From Gonatopus flavifemur (taxonomy: Eukaryota; Arthropoda; Insecta; Hymenoptera; Dryinidae), in contig JAFFJZ010000044.1 in assembly GCA_018340375.1 (NCBI GenBank), positions 496,001-560,000 on the forward strand: a stretch of DNA of 64,000 bases. The letters run 5' to 3'. Both the position numbers and the translations under genes were made by a program. This document shows, one piece after another, positions 35,410-46,572 of the stretch (positions within the stretch are counted from its first letter, which is position 1; every line of letters begins with the position of its first letter). A model generated the notes under the pieces. It ran no database searches, had not been told where the DNA came from, and worked only from the letters and a program-made list of their open reading frames with translations.

Positions 35410-37630
35410 AGTCTCATGCCTGGTTTGATGAAATCCTCCAACCCTGTCTATTATCCGCTAACCGCTTAATTTCTGCATATCTACGACAACCCTTATCTTG
35501 TATAATTCACTTCATATAACTCAATCTAGGTCTACCTTTTTGAGTTTTACCATTCATTTTTCCTTCCAATATTGTTTTCAATAAGCTATCATGCCTCAAT
35601 GTGTGTCCTATCAGATTACTTCTTCTTTTCACGACCTGTCTCAAAAGTTCTTTTTTCATTTACCTTCTCAAGTACTTCTTCATTTTTTACTTTCTCTGTC
35701 CACTTTACTCTAAACATCCTTCTATAACACCACACTCCAAAAGCTTCAAGTCTTCGTTGGTCCGTTTTTCCAATCGTCCAAGTTTTGCAACCATATAATA
35801 CTGTGCTCCAAACGTAACTCTTCAAGAATTTCTTCCTTACTGCTAAGCTAATATTCTTCGAACATAGTAACTGTTTCTTTTGGTGGAAAGCCTGTTTTCC
35901 TTGTGCTATTCTTGCTCTCATATCTCTTTCGCTTATACCATTTTCTGTGATTATGTCTCCTAGATATTTAAATTCTCTCACTTGCTGAATTGTCTCTGCA
36001 TCTATTTTGATTTTTCGTTCTTCTTGCTGTTTTCGCTGTCGTACAAATCATGAATTTTGTTTTGTCCTCATTTTCATTCATACAATAGTTTTCTAGTAAT
36101 ATTGTTTTCATAGTGTTGAGAGTATTTTCCCAAGTAACACAAGAACTCCTCAAATATGCTGTGATGATACCGTGAATGTGAAAAGAATATGCAAATGAGA
36201 CTATTTTGGATAAATTCTTCAAGATATTCTATGGAGGTGCATAGCACATAATTATTCGAAACAGTCTCATGTGGAAGTTCTAAGCGTGTTCGTAGGATTC
36301 TCCGAACACGTTCTTAGCGTTTTTAACCCCCTGTGTTGCTTGGGTTCTAACTCAGCACCACTCGTTGCTAATATAGCTATGTCATCCGCAAATCTCAACA
36401 TGCTTACATTTTCATCTTGAATCTGTAGTCTCAATTGCACTTCCTCCTTCATTTCGTTCATCGCTTCTTCTATATACAAATTGAAAATCAATGGCGATAG
36501 TGAGCATCCTTGTCTCACCCCTCTTTTAGTTCGTGCTTCTCCTTTTTGACCCTCTATTTCTATTATTGCGGTTTGATTCTTATATAATTCATATATTATT
36601 CTCATATCCTTGAAATTAATTCCTACCTTTTTCAAAATCGTGAACATTTTCTCCCAGGCAACATTATCGAATGCTTTTTGTATATCTACAAAACCTATAT
36701 ACACAGATTTTTTCAACTCTAGACTTTTCTCTACTACTGTTCTGAGTGCTAATATTGCTCCCCGCGGTCCCTTATTTTTCCTGAAACCGAACTGATCTAC
36801 TAATCTACTCTCTATTTTACTCTCTATTCTCCTGTATATAATTTTTGTCAGTATTTTCGAGGCATGTGAAGTTAAACTAATCGTTCTGTAGTTCTCGCAT
36901 TTGTCTGCTCCTTGTTTTTTTTGGAATGGCGACAATTTTATTCTTCTGGAAATCTTTCGGTACTTCTCCTCTTCCGTACATATCTCTGACCAATTCAAAC
37001 AGTGCGTCAAGAGTTCTTTGACTGGAGGCTTCGATAAGGTCGGCACTTATTCCATCCATTCCTGGCGCTTTATCATTTTTCAATTCTTTTAAAGCCCTGT
37101 CGAATTCTGATCTCAAAATTGAATCTCCCAATTCCTTTTCATCGATATCTTCCTCCCTCTCTAAAAATCCTATATCATCGCTTCTTTCATACAGATCTTC
37201 TAAATGATTAATCCATTGTTCTATTTTTTCTTCCGTTCTTATCAATTGTTTCCCTAGAGAATTTTCAATCTTACTACTTCTAGATTTTATTTGTCCAAAA
37301 AATCTCTTAACAATCCTATATGCCTCATCTATTTTTCCTAAATGTAATCTTACTTCTGACATTTCCTCTATATCCTGACTTCTATATCCTGACATTTTTC
37401 CTCTAACCATTGTTCTTTTGGTTTCCTTGATTCTCTTATTATTTTATTCCTCAGTGCCTTGTATGTCTGCTGGTCCTGTTCGCTACTCTTATTCTCGTAT
37501 TTCCTCCTTTCATTAATCAAATCGAGAATTCCTTCTGTTATCCATGGTTTCTTAGGTTCTACTCCATCGTCCTTCAAAATTTCATCTGCATATTGTTCTA
37601 TGTTCCCCTCGATATTTCTCACATTTTTTT
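35410..37630 (-). pseudogene. LINE (non-LTR) reverse transcriptase, 5'-truncated
   Basis: This is a broken reading frame in several pieces: 37622-37368, 37410-36877, about 36940-36348, then after an inserted MITE 36126-35982, 35981-35616 and on to about 35425. Visible motifs are an RT motif A region VDIQKAFDNVAWEKM, RQGCSLSPLIFNLYIEEAM and the catalytic FADDIAI. The C-terminal part (FKYLGDIITENG, YGCKTWTIGK, WCYRRMFRVKW, GRPRLSYMK) is typical of arthropod endonuclease-reverse transcriptase ORFs. The endonuclease domain is missing; sequence homology stops near 37630, the usual 5' truncation of LINE copies. At least two frameshifts plus the MITE make it inactive. The clade (RTE-like or other) cannot be decided by eye. 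Confidence 0.88.
36129..36344. mobile_element. CCC-type MITE, CCCAAGTAGCA family, copy 2
   Basis: This 216-bp element has ends CCCAAGTAACACA and TGTGTTGCTTGGG, flanked by TT (36127-36128, 36345-36346). It lies inside the LINE. Deleting it with one TT rejoins the reading frame in phase (ATSGAELE to NTLNTMK), which confirms the 2-bp duplication. Homologous to 10518-10741 in inverted orientation. Confidence 0.9.
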
Positions 37631-38530
37631 GACCGATTGTTTTTGTTCATCACGATTTTATAATAGCCGCCGGTTTCTGGTCATCCAAGCCTTGACCGTC
37701 ACATTGGATTCTCCTCTCTCAAATCATCATTATTATCGTGATAATGATCATGATCGTCGTCATCATTATCATTATCATCTCAAAACCTGTCCGAGGGCCT
37801 GTTTTCTCCTCTTCTTTTAGTTAGGAATTACGAACTCGCCTGCTTGCGTGGAAACTCGTCTCATAGTTCAGGGATGTGGAGAGGAAAAAAAGATATAAAG
37901 ACTTGTTACAGTAGAGAAACAGGTTCGAGAAGGTGAAGGGAATTGATTCAATTGATTGTAGTGGTGTATACGATTAAAAAACAACAAAACAGCAGGAAGT
38001 ATTGGTCAGCCTTCAAACCAGTAAAGACAAATGAAAAGAAAGAGGAAAATACTGTAAAAGAGAAAAGTAAAATCTCGTGTATGATCATCAAATAGTCATA
38101 ATTTTACATCTGGAATTAATTCATCCCAATTATATCGTCTCCTTGTTTGTTCCTAACTGTGAAACGATCTCATGGGAATAATAATGATATGCATGATATG
38201 AATGAAATATTTATACGCTTGATAGTTGAACATTGATTAGGAACTTTGACTCGAAAGAATTCTTACTACACGTACCTTCATTTTCCTTCATTTTCAGATT
38301 TAGTAGGAGTAACACACACGCGCGTGCATTAAACTTCCTCAAAAGATTGAGGATCAGTGCATGAGGAAATTATCCATTACATACGTACTCACCTACAACT
38401 TCTGAAGGAAACAACCCCCATTTACCGAAACAGGTGAAGGGAAGAAATTGTGAAGAGCCAAAAGAATCACGAATGAAATCGTACGGTACGCTCGTAACAT
38501 GTCCCTTTCAGAAAATGATTTTGTTGATAT
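37631..38530. other. Intergenic DNA with ATC/ATT microsatellite
   Basis: An imperfect trinucleotide run of ATC and ATT lies at 37722-37782. No gene is recognised. Confidence 0.55.
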
Positions 38531-38775
38531 CCACGGAAGAGATTTCCAAAAAAATTTTCGTTGCTGACATAAAAAACTCTTTTGCTGATTGAGAAAAAAT
38601 TCGCTATCACAGCAAAAATCTAGCTGTCTTAGCAAGCACTTGCTGATGCCGCAATTCGGCATTGTGGATATACAAACTGCTAGGAAATCCACTAAATTAG
38701 CAAATATTTTGTTGAAACAACAAACGTTTTTTTAATTCAGCAGAGCAGATTTAAAAAAATCGCTATTTCAATAAG
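38531..38775. repeat. Second, decayed GCT-N5-AGC array
   Basis: GCTnnnnnAGC or one-base variants start at 38563, 38584, 38603, 38623 and 38642, a spacing of 19-21 bp. It opens with CACGGAAGAG. Same pattern as 31746-32043. Confidence 0.65.
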
Positions 38776-38804
38776 AATTGCTTCCTCATTAGAGGGAAGC
38801 TTTG

Positions 38805-39640
38805 TGATCGTTTCGAGGAGCCGGAAAGTTTTTTATCTCGAAATTCAAAACCTCCTAGACCAAAATGTTCTTCAGAATTTTGGGAACAATCTTGTTACCG
38901 TGTCTGTCTGTCTGTGTGTCTGTAGCCCCCTCCCCCTAAGTTCCGTACGCGCATATCTCCCGTTCTGCTTATCCGATCGTTTCGAAATTCTTATCACAAT
39001 CGCGGACTAGGGTGATAGTGGTCCCATATAAGTTTCAACCTCATTCAGAAGAAGAATTGGGTGGATGAAAAGAACTCTGACAAAAAATGAACATCTCGCG
39101 TACGCGCGTATCTTTGCTTCCTATGATCCGAATCCGATCAAACTTGAACCACGTTTTAGTCATGGCCCGATAGTGGTCCCATGTAAGTTGTATCCAAATC
39201 GGTTGAAAACTGTGGGGAAATTTCCTTTGGGATCTGTATTTTTTTTAAAGCATGCCTTTCCCATCTCCATATTATCCGAATGTCTTGGAACTCTGAGTAT
39301 ATTTGATTTACGAAATGTTAGTCATATGATATAAATCTCAGGCACATTGAAATTGGAGGGAGGGAAAGAATGAAATCAGGTTCCTTTTTGTCTGTCTGTT
39401 TGTCTGTGTGTATGTAACAAATTTGCGAACGTGTATATCTTCCGTTCGTATTATTCGATCATAATAAAATTTTCACCAGAGTCATGTGCAGTGCTGATAG
39501 TGGTTCCATATAACCTTCAACCTCATCATTACAGAAGAACGGGAGGGATGAGGAGAAATTCTTCGAAAAATCGTGATTTTGCGAACGCGTATATCTCCGC
39601 TTCCTATTACCCGGTTGCAATGAAACTTATTGTAACGGTA
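38805..39640. repeat. Dispersed non-coding repeat, several units
   Basis: Two or three tandem units carry TCTGTCTGTCTGTGTGTCTG, ATATCTCCCGTTC, GATAGTGGTCCCATATAAG and a block shared with 28861-29100 and 41140-41300. Open frames across it are not conserved and do not look coding. Confidence 0.65.
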
Positions 39641-39641
39641 C

Positions 39642-39681
39642 GAATATGATAAAATATTCGTACGGTTACAACGCCGAGCGA
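39642..39681. repeat. Perfect-stem hairpin starting TGTAACGG
   Basis: TGTAACGGTACGAATA is followed after 8 bases by its inverted copy with one mismatch. The TGTAACGG start resembles some Ty3/gypsy LTRs, but no matching LTR end or duplication was found. Confidence 0.5.
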
Positions 39682-40804
39682 TAGCTAAAAGTCATACATA
39701 GAAATTTTAAAATCACATATCCATAGTTAGATTGTACATAAAAGTTTCGTCGATCAAGCCTATATAGGAAAAACGTCAACACACAGTACGCACGAACGTC
39801 GCATGTGTTGAACCACACAGACACTCGTCGAATGTATGCGACGATGACATAAGAGAGTTTGATCGACGAAACTACGGGAAGAAAAAAGAATCATTGCATT
39901 AGACGGATTTCAAAGAAAAAGGAAGAGAACGCGTCAAAATGATAATTTGGAATCAAAGAAAGTGTAAAGAGTCAGTATATATAATTCAACCTTTTCTAAT
40001 TGAAATTAAAATCAAATCACAGTTTGGTTTGAATTCAAAAGGAGATATCGAGAGGCACGAATAATAAGCCAAGGATAACACACGGTGTTTTCGATTAATT
40101 TATGCAATTGATCTCTTCGATGAGATCATTCGACACAAAAACTTATCAACAAATCCGACAGGTGCTTGATTCGCACATGATTCATAATAAACTTCCAATA
40201 TTATAATAAGGGGTCCAATTCGACAGAACGTGGAACTGAATTACATCTCGATAAATTTCTTGTGTAGTCAATCCTCGATTTGACTTGGTCGAATGCTAAA
40301 TTGAGAGGAATAAAACCTCATAGTTCCTTTCTTTTACAGCGAACACTCTTGACTCTCCGTCATTGCAACAGTGACGTATAGAGATGTCCCAACTATCATT
40401 TTTATTTGATATCCTTACCCAGGCAAACCCACACCACACTTATTGCAAGTTGTGTCTCGGGTGGTCTACGTAAGGCGAGATATGTCTTGCACGTTCTGAC
40501 TAGATTAAGAATTAGAATAACTCGAAACATTGTCGGGTACCAAAAATGTGAATCGTTAATTGTACAGAAAATTGTTGGTTATGTGTTACAGGCAATGTCA
40601 AATCATTCACCGCCACGTGAGGAGGAAAATTATTAAGAGAAAATGGTTTTATGTTGAAAGTTAAAATATATTTCCCTCCTATTTTCACATCCACGAGTGC
40701 TTATTTTGATTCACCTTAAAGGGTTCCACTTCCCTCTCGATCACTAATTTCTAAGTCATTTCGTGATCCATTCGGGGTGTGATTTTTTCAAAAAGTAGCT
40801 GTGC
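39682..40804. other. Intergenic DNA
   Basis: No gene is recognised. TTTCGTCGATCAAGC near 39748 and its inverted copy TTTGATCGACGAAAC near 39858 form a long-range inverted repeat. Confidence 0.45.
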
Positions 40805-40812
40805 CTTCAACG

Positions 40813-40943
40813 CAGTGTTCAGAACTCCTAGGATCGTACACGATGTTTATTGGTCAATTCTTATAGAGCAACCAATCACCTCCAACATTATATGAGAAGC
40901 GATCAATCAGAATCGTGTACGATCCTAGGAGTTCCGAACACTG
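40813..40943. mobile_element. hAT MITE with intact 8-bp duplication
   Basis: This 131-bp element has terminal inverted repeats of about 32 bp (CAGTGTTC, GAACTCCTAGGATCG, TACACGAT). A perfect duplication CTTCAACG flanks it at 40805-40812 and 40944-40951. No coding sequence; it depends on a hAT transposase elsewhere. Confidence 0.92.
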
Positions 40944-41109
40944 CTTCAACGAGAGGGTAAGTAGTGAGATATTATAGAAAGGAATCCCTTATCTTATAAC
41001 GTATTAATGAAAAAAAAACGAATTCTTTTTGAACTAATTGAAATTTGAAGAAATCATAAAATTATAATTCCCACTAAGAAGTGTAACCAATCAACTTACA
41101 CATTACAGA

Positions 41110-41480
41110 TTGAAAAATGTGGAAAATTTTTGTTTCGCGATTCACATTATTTGACAATATTTTGGAAGCATGCCTTCCCCATGTCGGTATCATCCAAATG
41201 CCATGAAAGTTGGAGTATAATCATTTCACGGGGGGTTAGTTGTATGGTGTGAATTTCGAACAAATCGGAATTGAAGGAAGAAAGTGGTAAGCACTGAGCT
41301 TCGAAACAAAATTTGAAAATTTCGTAAACATCGTTAACATGCGGATAACTTCCGTTCCTATCATCCAATTTTCAGGAAATTTCCACCACAGCTTTATGCA
41401 GTGTGGGTGGCAGTCCTGTTCAAATTTCAACCTGATTCTCTGAGAAAAACGGGAGAGGGAAAGAAAACATGCATTTTTTC
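41110..41480. repeat. Dispersed repeat, copy 3
   Basis: It shares GGAAGCATGCCTTCCC, GGTAAGCACTGA and the TTCAACCTGATTCT block with 28861-29580. Non-coding. Confidence 0.65.
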
Positions 41481-42069
41481 TCAACACAAACGAGGAAACC
41501 ATGTGCCAATTGGCAGAGTTTCTTTCTCCGTCTGTGCATTTACTCAGCATACAAAAACTAAGAGCCTTGTCACACATATTTTTCATACATTTCATATATA
41601 GCGCCTTGAGCAATTATTATATGTTTTTCATGCAGATTTCTGCGAAACGACTGGATGAACTTTTCATTAATTGCTCCGTAACAAGATTCATCTCTACAAT
41701 TACCGTACTGGAAATCAAAACTCAATTGCCACGGATGAATGGATTAAAACTTATGCGATTGGGGTCTTTCTTACATAAGGTAATCAATATTCAATAAATT
41801 TGAAGGTTATGGAAAATACCAAATAAATCTGAGCAATCTGCAGTCTGACGATACTTCAGGAATTTCGGAAACTTGAGCGAAATTTCCAGTATTCAACTGC
41901 AGGATATTTCCGAATCAGGAATGATTAATGACAGCGGAACTAGCGCTTCAAAGCGACTGCAATTTTTAATTATAAGTAATTATAGTTAACCGAAGTCTGA
42001 AAACAAGCATTGAAGATAATTCCGACCGCGTGGGAATAGAGTTTTTAGATTTAGCTCTTGTACTTACTA

Positions 42070-43927
42070 CACGGAGAAAAATGTGTTTTCGAATATTAGG
42101 CCAGTCAAATTAGGAATTTAGGGTGAACTAATTAGGGACAGGATCAAACCTGGAGGAATCGATAGTGGAGATGGTCCAGATGAGGGGAAATGAAATTTTC
42201 AACTCGTACCTGTTGTGGGGGATAAATTATTAGCAATAAATGATTTTTCAACTCCGTCTTTTTTCCTATTTCGATGGATATCTCGGTAACGGTTCGAGGT
42301 ATCGAAACATTGTACTGAATCTTTTTTGTAGGGAAATAAATTTTCTAAAAGTGAAGTATATTCATTCTTGTCGTAACTCTCTTCGTTTTGATGCTACGGG
42401 GTCTCAAAGTTGGAATTTTTGATGTCACATTTGACCCGTTTTTCGGTGAATCCACTTTGATAAACAAATTGACAACAACGAACTTAGAGTTGCTGAATCG
42501 ATTCGGCAAAATTTAGGGGATAACTAGACACCTGGAGGATCATTTTTATATGGATTAAAGATTTTTTGCGAAACGTTTTGTTTATTTGCAAGCCATGTGA
42601 GTATTAATTTTGCAAAAACGCGTTTTTTTCAGTTTTTTAAGGTATTCACCCATTTAAAGGACCCCAAGACGACAAATCCTGATTGGATCTTGTAGAAAAG
42701 GATGAAACCAACAAATTTGAGCCCTTGAAATTTTGTTGTCGAATACACCCCTTCGCTGTTATTCAACGACAAAGGTGACCCCTTTTGGGAAATCGCGGAT
42801 ATCTTTTTACAGGGGAACATTTTTACGGCCGGAGATACTCTATTCTTCCAACATCCCGCAGTACCCAACAAGTGCAAGAAGAGAAATTGTTGAAAATTTT
42901 CATTTGTTTATAACAAATGGAATTGTGGCTTGATTTTTGGAATCCTGGATCTTTTCTGTACCGGAATTGGATAGCCTTTCCCACCCCGAAAATGATCTGG
43001 TATTAAAAAAAAATCCAAAATTTTTTGTAAACAAATTGTTTATAATAATCATTAAACAATATCAATATTTCGGTTTCCAAAGTGGGCCAGAATGTTTCTC
43101 AGAATCCCTGATGAAGATCCCCGATTCGAAGAGATCTTTGGATCCATGATTCAACATTTGTTTATTAATTTGTTTTTAATAAAAAAACCAAAATTGTTGG
43201 ATTTTCATGGGAAAAGATAGGTAATCATATGGAATGGAACTCGCCGAACGCGAATATGGAGATTAAATTTTCTATTTCTCATCCCTTCCTCATGGTTTAT
43301 TGATTTATGTATAACGAATTCAAATTTTTCACCGTTTTTCGATCCGCAAGAAATCCTTTACAAATCACATCATCCCTTCCAAAGCCATTACACTAGTCGA
43401 AAATTAAAATTTATCTTTTTTTACTGATTGTTAATAAAATTGTCTGATAAAAAATTTTTTTTTCCACAATTTTCGTTCTGACAAACGCTGCATTATATGA
43501 AGGAGCGCTCTCCAAACATATATCCATCAACAGGAATTCCATTTTTTTTCCAATTGATTTTTAGTAATTTGTTTATAAACAAATTAATTTTTTCTTTCAT
43601 TCTTCCCCAGGAAAAAAGTCTTTTTATATGGTTCCGAGAATGTTGAACACGAATCCGTGCTCAAATATGTTGATTTCCCACCCCTCCTCTATTTCTGTTT
43701 ATATTGTTGTTGAAAGAAAAATTTTTTGTTTCCATTCCATTTAAAAGTGGGGTAGACATGTGTATAAGACCCTTAAATTTTGGAAATTCCATGCCAAATG
43801 AAATAATCCCTGAAGAACGGTCCCTGACAGTATGAAAATATCATTTGACAGAATTTGACCGATGAATTTTGCAGAGCCTTTTTTTGTTCTAATTTGACTG
43901 GCCTATATGACAACATTTTTTACTATG
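42070..43927. mobile_element. CACGG-type element of about 1.9 kb
   Basis: The left end CACGGAGAAAAATGTG continues to TAGGCCAGTCAAATTAG; the inverted counterpart is at about 43886-43927 with a decayed terminus. Inside, the motif TTGTTTATAA recurs, including a perfect 20-bp palindrome near 43565-43590. No coding sequence is recognised. It abuts the module copy at 43928. Confidence 0.6.
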
Positions 43928-44097
43928 TTTTAGGCATTCTTCGGTATACGTAGTATACCCATCACGAAATGCCTATTACACCCGCTATCGTACTCTGTGA
44001 TCGTATCTTCAGGAATATTTGAGTAATCCACTTGTTGTCTACCGCGCTGTCTGTCGGTGTTCGGGATATCTCTGGCCCGAGTGAACCAAATGGATTG

Positions 44098-44210
44098 AGG
44101 ATGGTATGCACAGTCAGGTCTGGGACTAGGACCGGTCTTACGCAATGTATAAGCTTATGGGTTGGGACTAGGTCCAGTCTTAGACCTGACTCCGCATACC
44201 GCCCTAAAAT
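44098..44210. repeat. Short palindromic insertion
   Basis: GGTATGCACAGTCAGGTCT near 44103 is inverted as AGACCTGACTCCGCATACC near 44191. It interrupts the module relative to 23085-23120. Non-coding. Confidence 0.6.
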
Positions 44211-44921
44211 CTGTAGGGGACCTTCTTCGAACCCTCCCCCAAAGACGATTTGATTTTTTTTTCATTTTTTCCTCAAAAAATAGGTAATTTCGGAGAAAAT
44301 TTTTTCGGCTGTATGCACAACAGGGTGGACCATTTCAAGTGATATAGTCAAATAACTCCGAAACTAGTAGAGATGGAAAACGATGTTACGGACAGAAAGT
44401 TCAGGGTTACAGGGGGGAGGTATGGTGCCGACCTTCGAAAATCCCTTACAGATCATTTTGAAGGTAATTTAAAGGTCAAGATGGTTTTCTTAAACCAGAC
44501 CCCCATTCTTTCACCATGGCATTTGAAAGCTGGTTTCAAACCCTTTACGAAACACTGGTCATGAACCCCCTTCCACTCATTGGGGTGCAAGTTATGGACC
44601 GTCGAAATCTCTGATAACCGCACGCGCGTGGACCGGGGCTACCGGAAGCGTAAGTGCGTGGATAGGCGTGATGATTCCAGTAGAGAGACAGAGATTAGTG
44701 ATAACCCTAATCTTTCGGGGAATTATCTGAAAACCCGAAGGATTTTTGTGTCTGTTCGAATGCACATCTCAATCAACGTTATGTACTATGGTAAATACTT
44801 TCAATGTTTCGAGTAACCCTTCAACAATTTCCGAGAGTCGATACTCATCCATAACCCTAATTGAACCGGATGGAATAATTCAACGAATTTCAAATGGAAT
44901 AGTGAATCGTGATAAACCGAA

Positions 44922-45168
44922 CACTGAAAACACAGTTTGTTCCAGCCAAACAAAATTTTTGTTGAAATGAACGCAAAGAAACTTTTTGGTTGGCTGGAAT
45001 AAAATTTATTTAGGGTGAACAAAATTTGATTCAAAATAATTAAGGCTTTCATACAGACGAATCAATTTTGTTTATCCTAAATAAATTTTATTTTAGCCAA
45101 CCAAAAAAGTTTCTTTCCGTTCATTTCAACCAAAATTTTGTTTCGCCGAAACAAACGTTTTCTCAGTG
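44922..45168. mobile_element. CACTG-type palindromic MITE
   Basis: This 247-bp element has ends CACTGAAAACACAG and TTTTCTCAGTG, and arms sharing ATAAAATTTATTT and CAACCAAAA motifs. AA flanks both sides (44920-44921, 45169-45170). The other arm of the DD41D derivative, near 45350, reads the uninterrupted CGAACACATAACTGC (minus strand), so the 2-bp duplication is confirmed. Confidence 0.9.
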
Positions 45169-45414
45169 AACACATAACTGCCACTCATGATAAGCACAGA
45201 CTCGATGTTCCCGTTTTTCTCCAAAATGAATCAACTCTCATCTGCAATGGAATCGGTCACAATCTTCGGAGGAGAGCGAAGAAGAAGGATCCAGAAATAA
45301 ATTGAAACATCGAATTTCTGCTCATCATGAGTTGCAGTTATGTGTTCGGTTCATTACGATCCACTATTGCATTGGAAATCCTCTGAATCATTCCATTTGA
45401 TTCAATCGAGGTCA

Positions 45415-45668
45415 CCCTAGTAGAAATTTTGGATGGGAAAATCAGAGAGCCTGATGAGGCATGCTGATTCCCATCGCTCGATTTTATGGAAATCTTATCC
45501 GAACCCTATTGGACCCTTGCGTTACAAACCTATCTGAATCCTATTTGGGAAATCAGGTAAGGCCCTTGTAAGGGTCTCATAAGATTTTCATTATTTACGG
45601 TTCTTGGATTCTAACCTGATCAGTACCTTATTGAGGATAGGGAATGCCTGATCAAACTTCTACCAGAG
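45415..45668. mobile_element. CCC-type MITE, CCCTAGTAGAAATTT ends
   Basis: This 254-bp element has the right end CTTCTACCAGAG, flanked by CA (45413-45414) and TA (45669-45670). The opposite arm near 44846 reads GGGTTATGGATGAG without the insertion, consistent with a TA duplication, one copy mutated. Confidence 0.75.
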
Positions 45669-46071
45669 TATGAATGAGTATCGACTCTCAGAAAGTGTTG
45701 AAGAGTTGCTGGAAGCATTGAAAGTATTCACCATACTACATAACCTTGATTGAGATGCGCATTCGAACAGACACAAAAATCCTTCGGACTTTCAGATAAT
45801 TCACCGAAGGATTAGGGTTATCACTAATCTTTGTATCTCTACTGGAATCATCGCGCCTGTCCACGCACTTACGCTCTCGGTAGCCCCAGTCCGCGCGCGT
45901 GGTCATCAATGGCTTCGACGCCTCATAACTGGCACCCCAATGGGCGGAAGGGGGTCCATGACCAGTGTTTTGCGGAGTGTTTGAAACCAGCTTCCAAATG
46001 CTATGGTAAAAAAATGGGGCTGCGGTTCAAAAAAACCATTTTGACCTGTGAATGACCTTCAAAATGACCTC

Positions 46072-46572
46072 CCCTGGTGAAAATGGGAGCGACAAGAGAG
46101 AGTAAACGAAGCGCATGCTTCAGGGTAACAAAAACGTGGAAGGAAAGTATACGAAGCTTGAATGGAAAGGATACAAAGAGTATGTGAAACGGGAATTGAA
46201 ACAAAGAAAGCGGAAAAAATTCGAGAAATGTAGACAAAAAAATTGAACCCTGTGGTGCGAATCGAACCGGTGACTTCCACTACGGTGGGGTCTTATCCAC
46301 TGACCCCTGGATCGTCGTTGACATCGATTGCTGAAAGATGCTAATTGAAGTCAGAACAGGTATAACTCGCATACGCTCCATTTAACCTACTATTACGTTA
46401 CATGAAGCATATGCGAAACGGGATCGGAAGTTTATGAAACGTATACAGAACGTATGATTTGATGACTTCCCAGCGAGCGGGTATCATACGCTGCACAAAG
46501 AGGGAGTTGAAACGTTCCCGCTTCGTATACGTTTCCTTTTCGCTTTGTGCATACGCTCCATTTTCACCAGGG
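46072..46572. mobile_element. CCC-type element with CCCTGGTGAAAATGGGAGCG ends
   Basis: This 501-bp element is flanked by TC (46070-46071, 46573-46574). The related element B has the uninterrupted GACCTCTGAAGGATTT at 16933, which confirms the duplication. It carries a minus-strand tRNA-like segment (46248-46310). Confidence 0.9.
46248..46310 (-). repeat. tRNA-like segment, minus strand
   Basis: Read on the minus strand it has GGGGTCAGTGGATAAGACC (A-box/D-arm-like) and GGTTCGATTCGC (B box, T-arm-like), about 35 bases apart. A full cloverleaf with a paired acceptor stem is not evident, so I call it tRNA-derived rather than a tRNA gene. Confidence 0.62.

Noticed and set aside
39642..40373. A solo gypsy LTR starting TGTAACGG
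   Set aside because: No target duplication, no convincing CA end and no matching second copy in the window.
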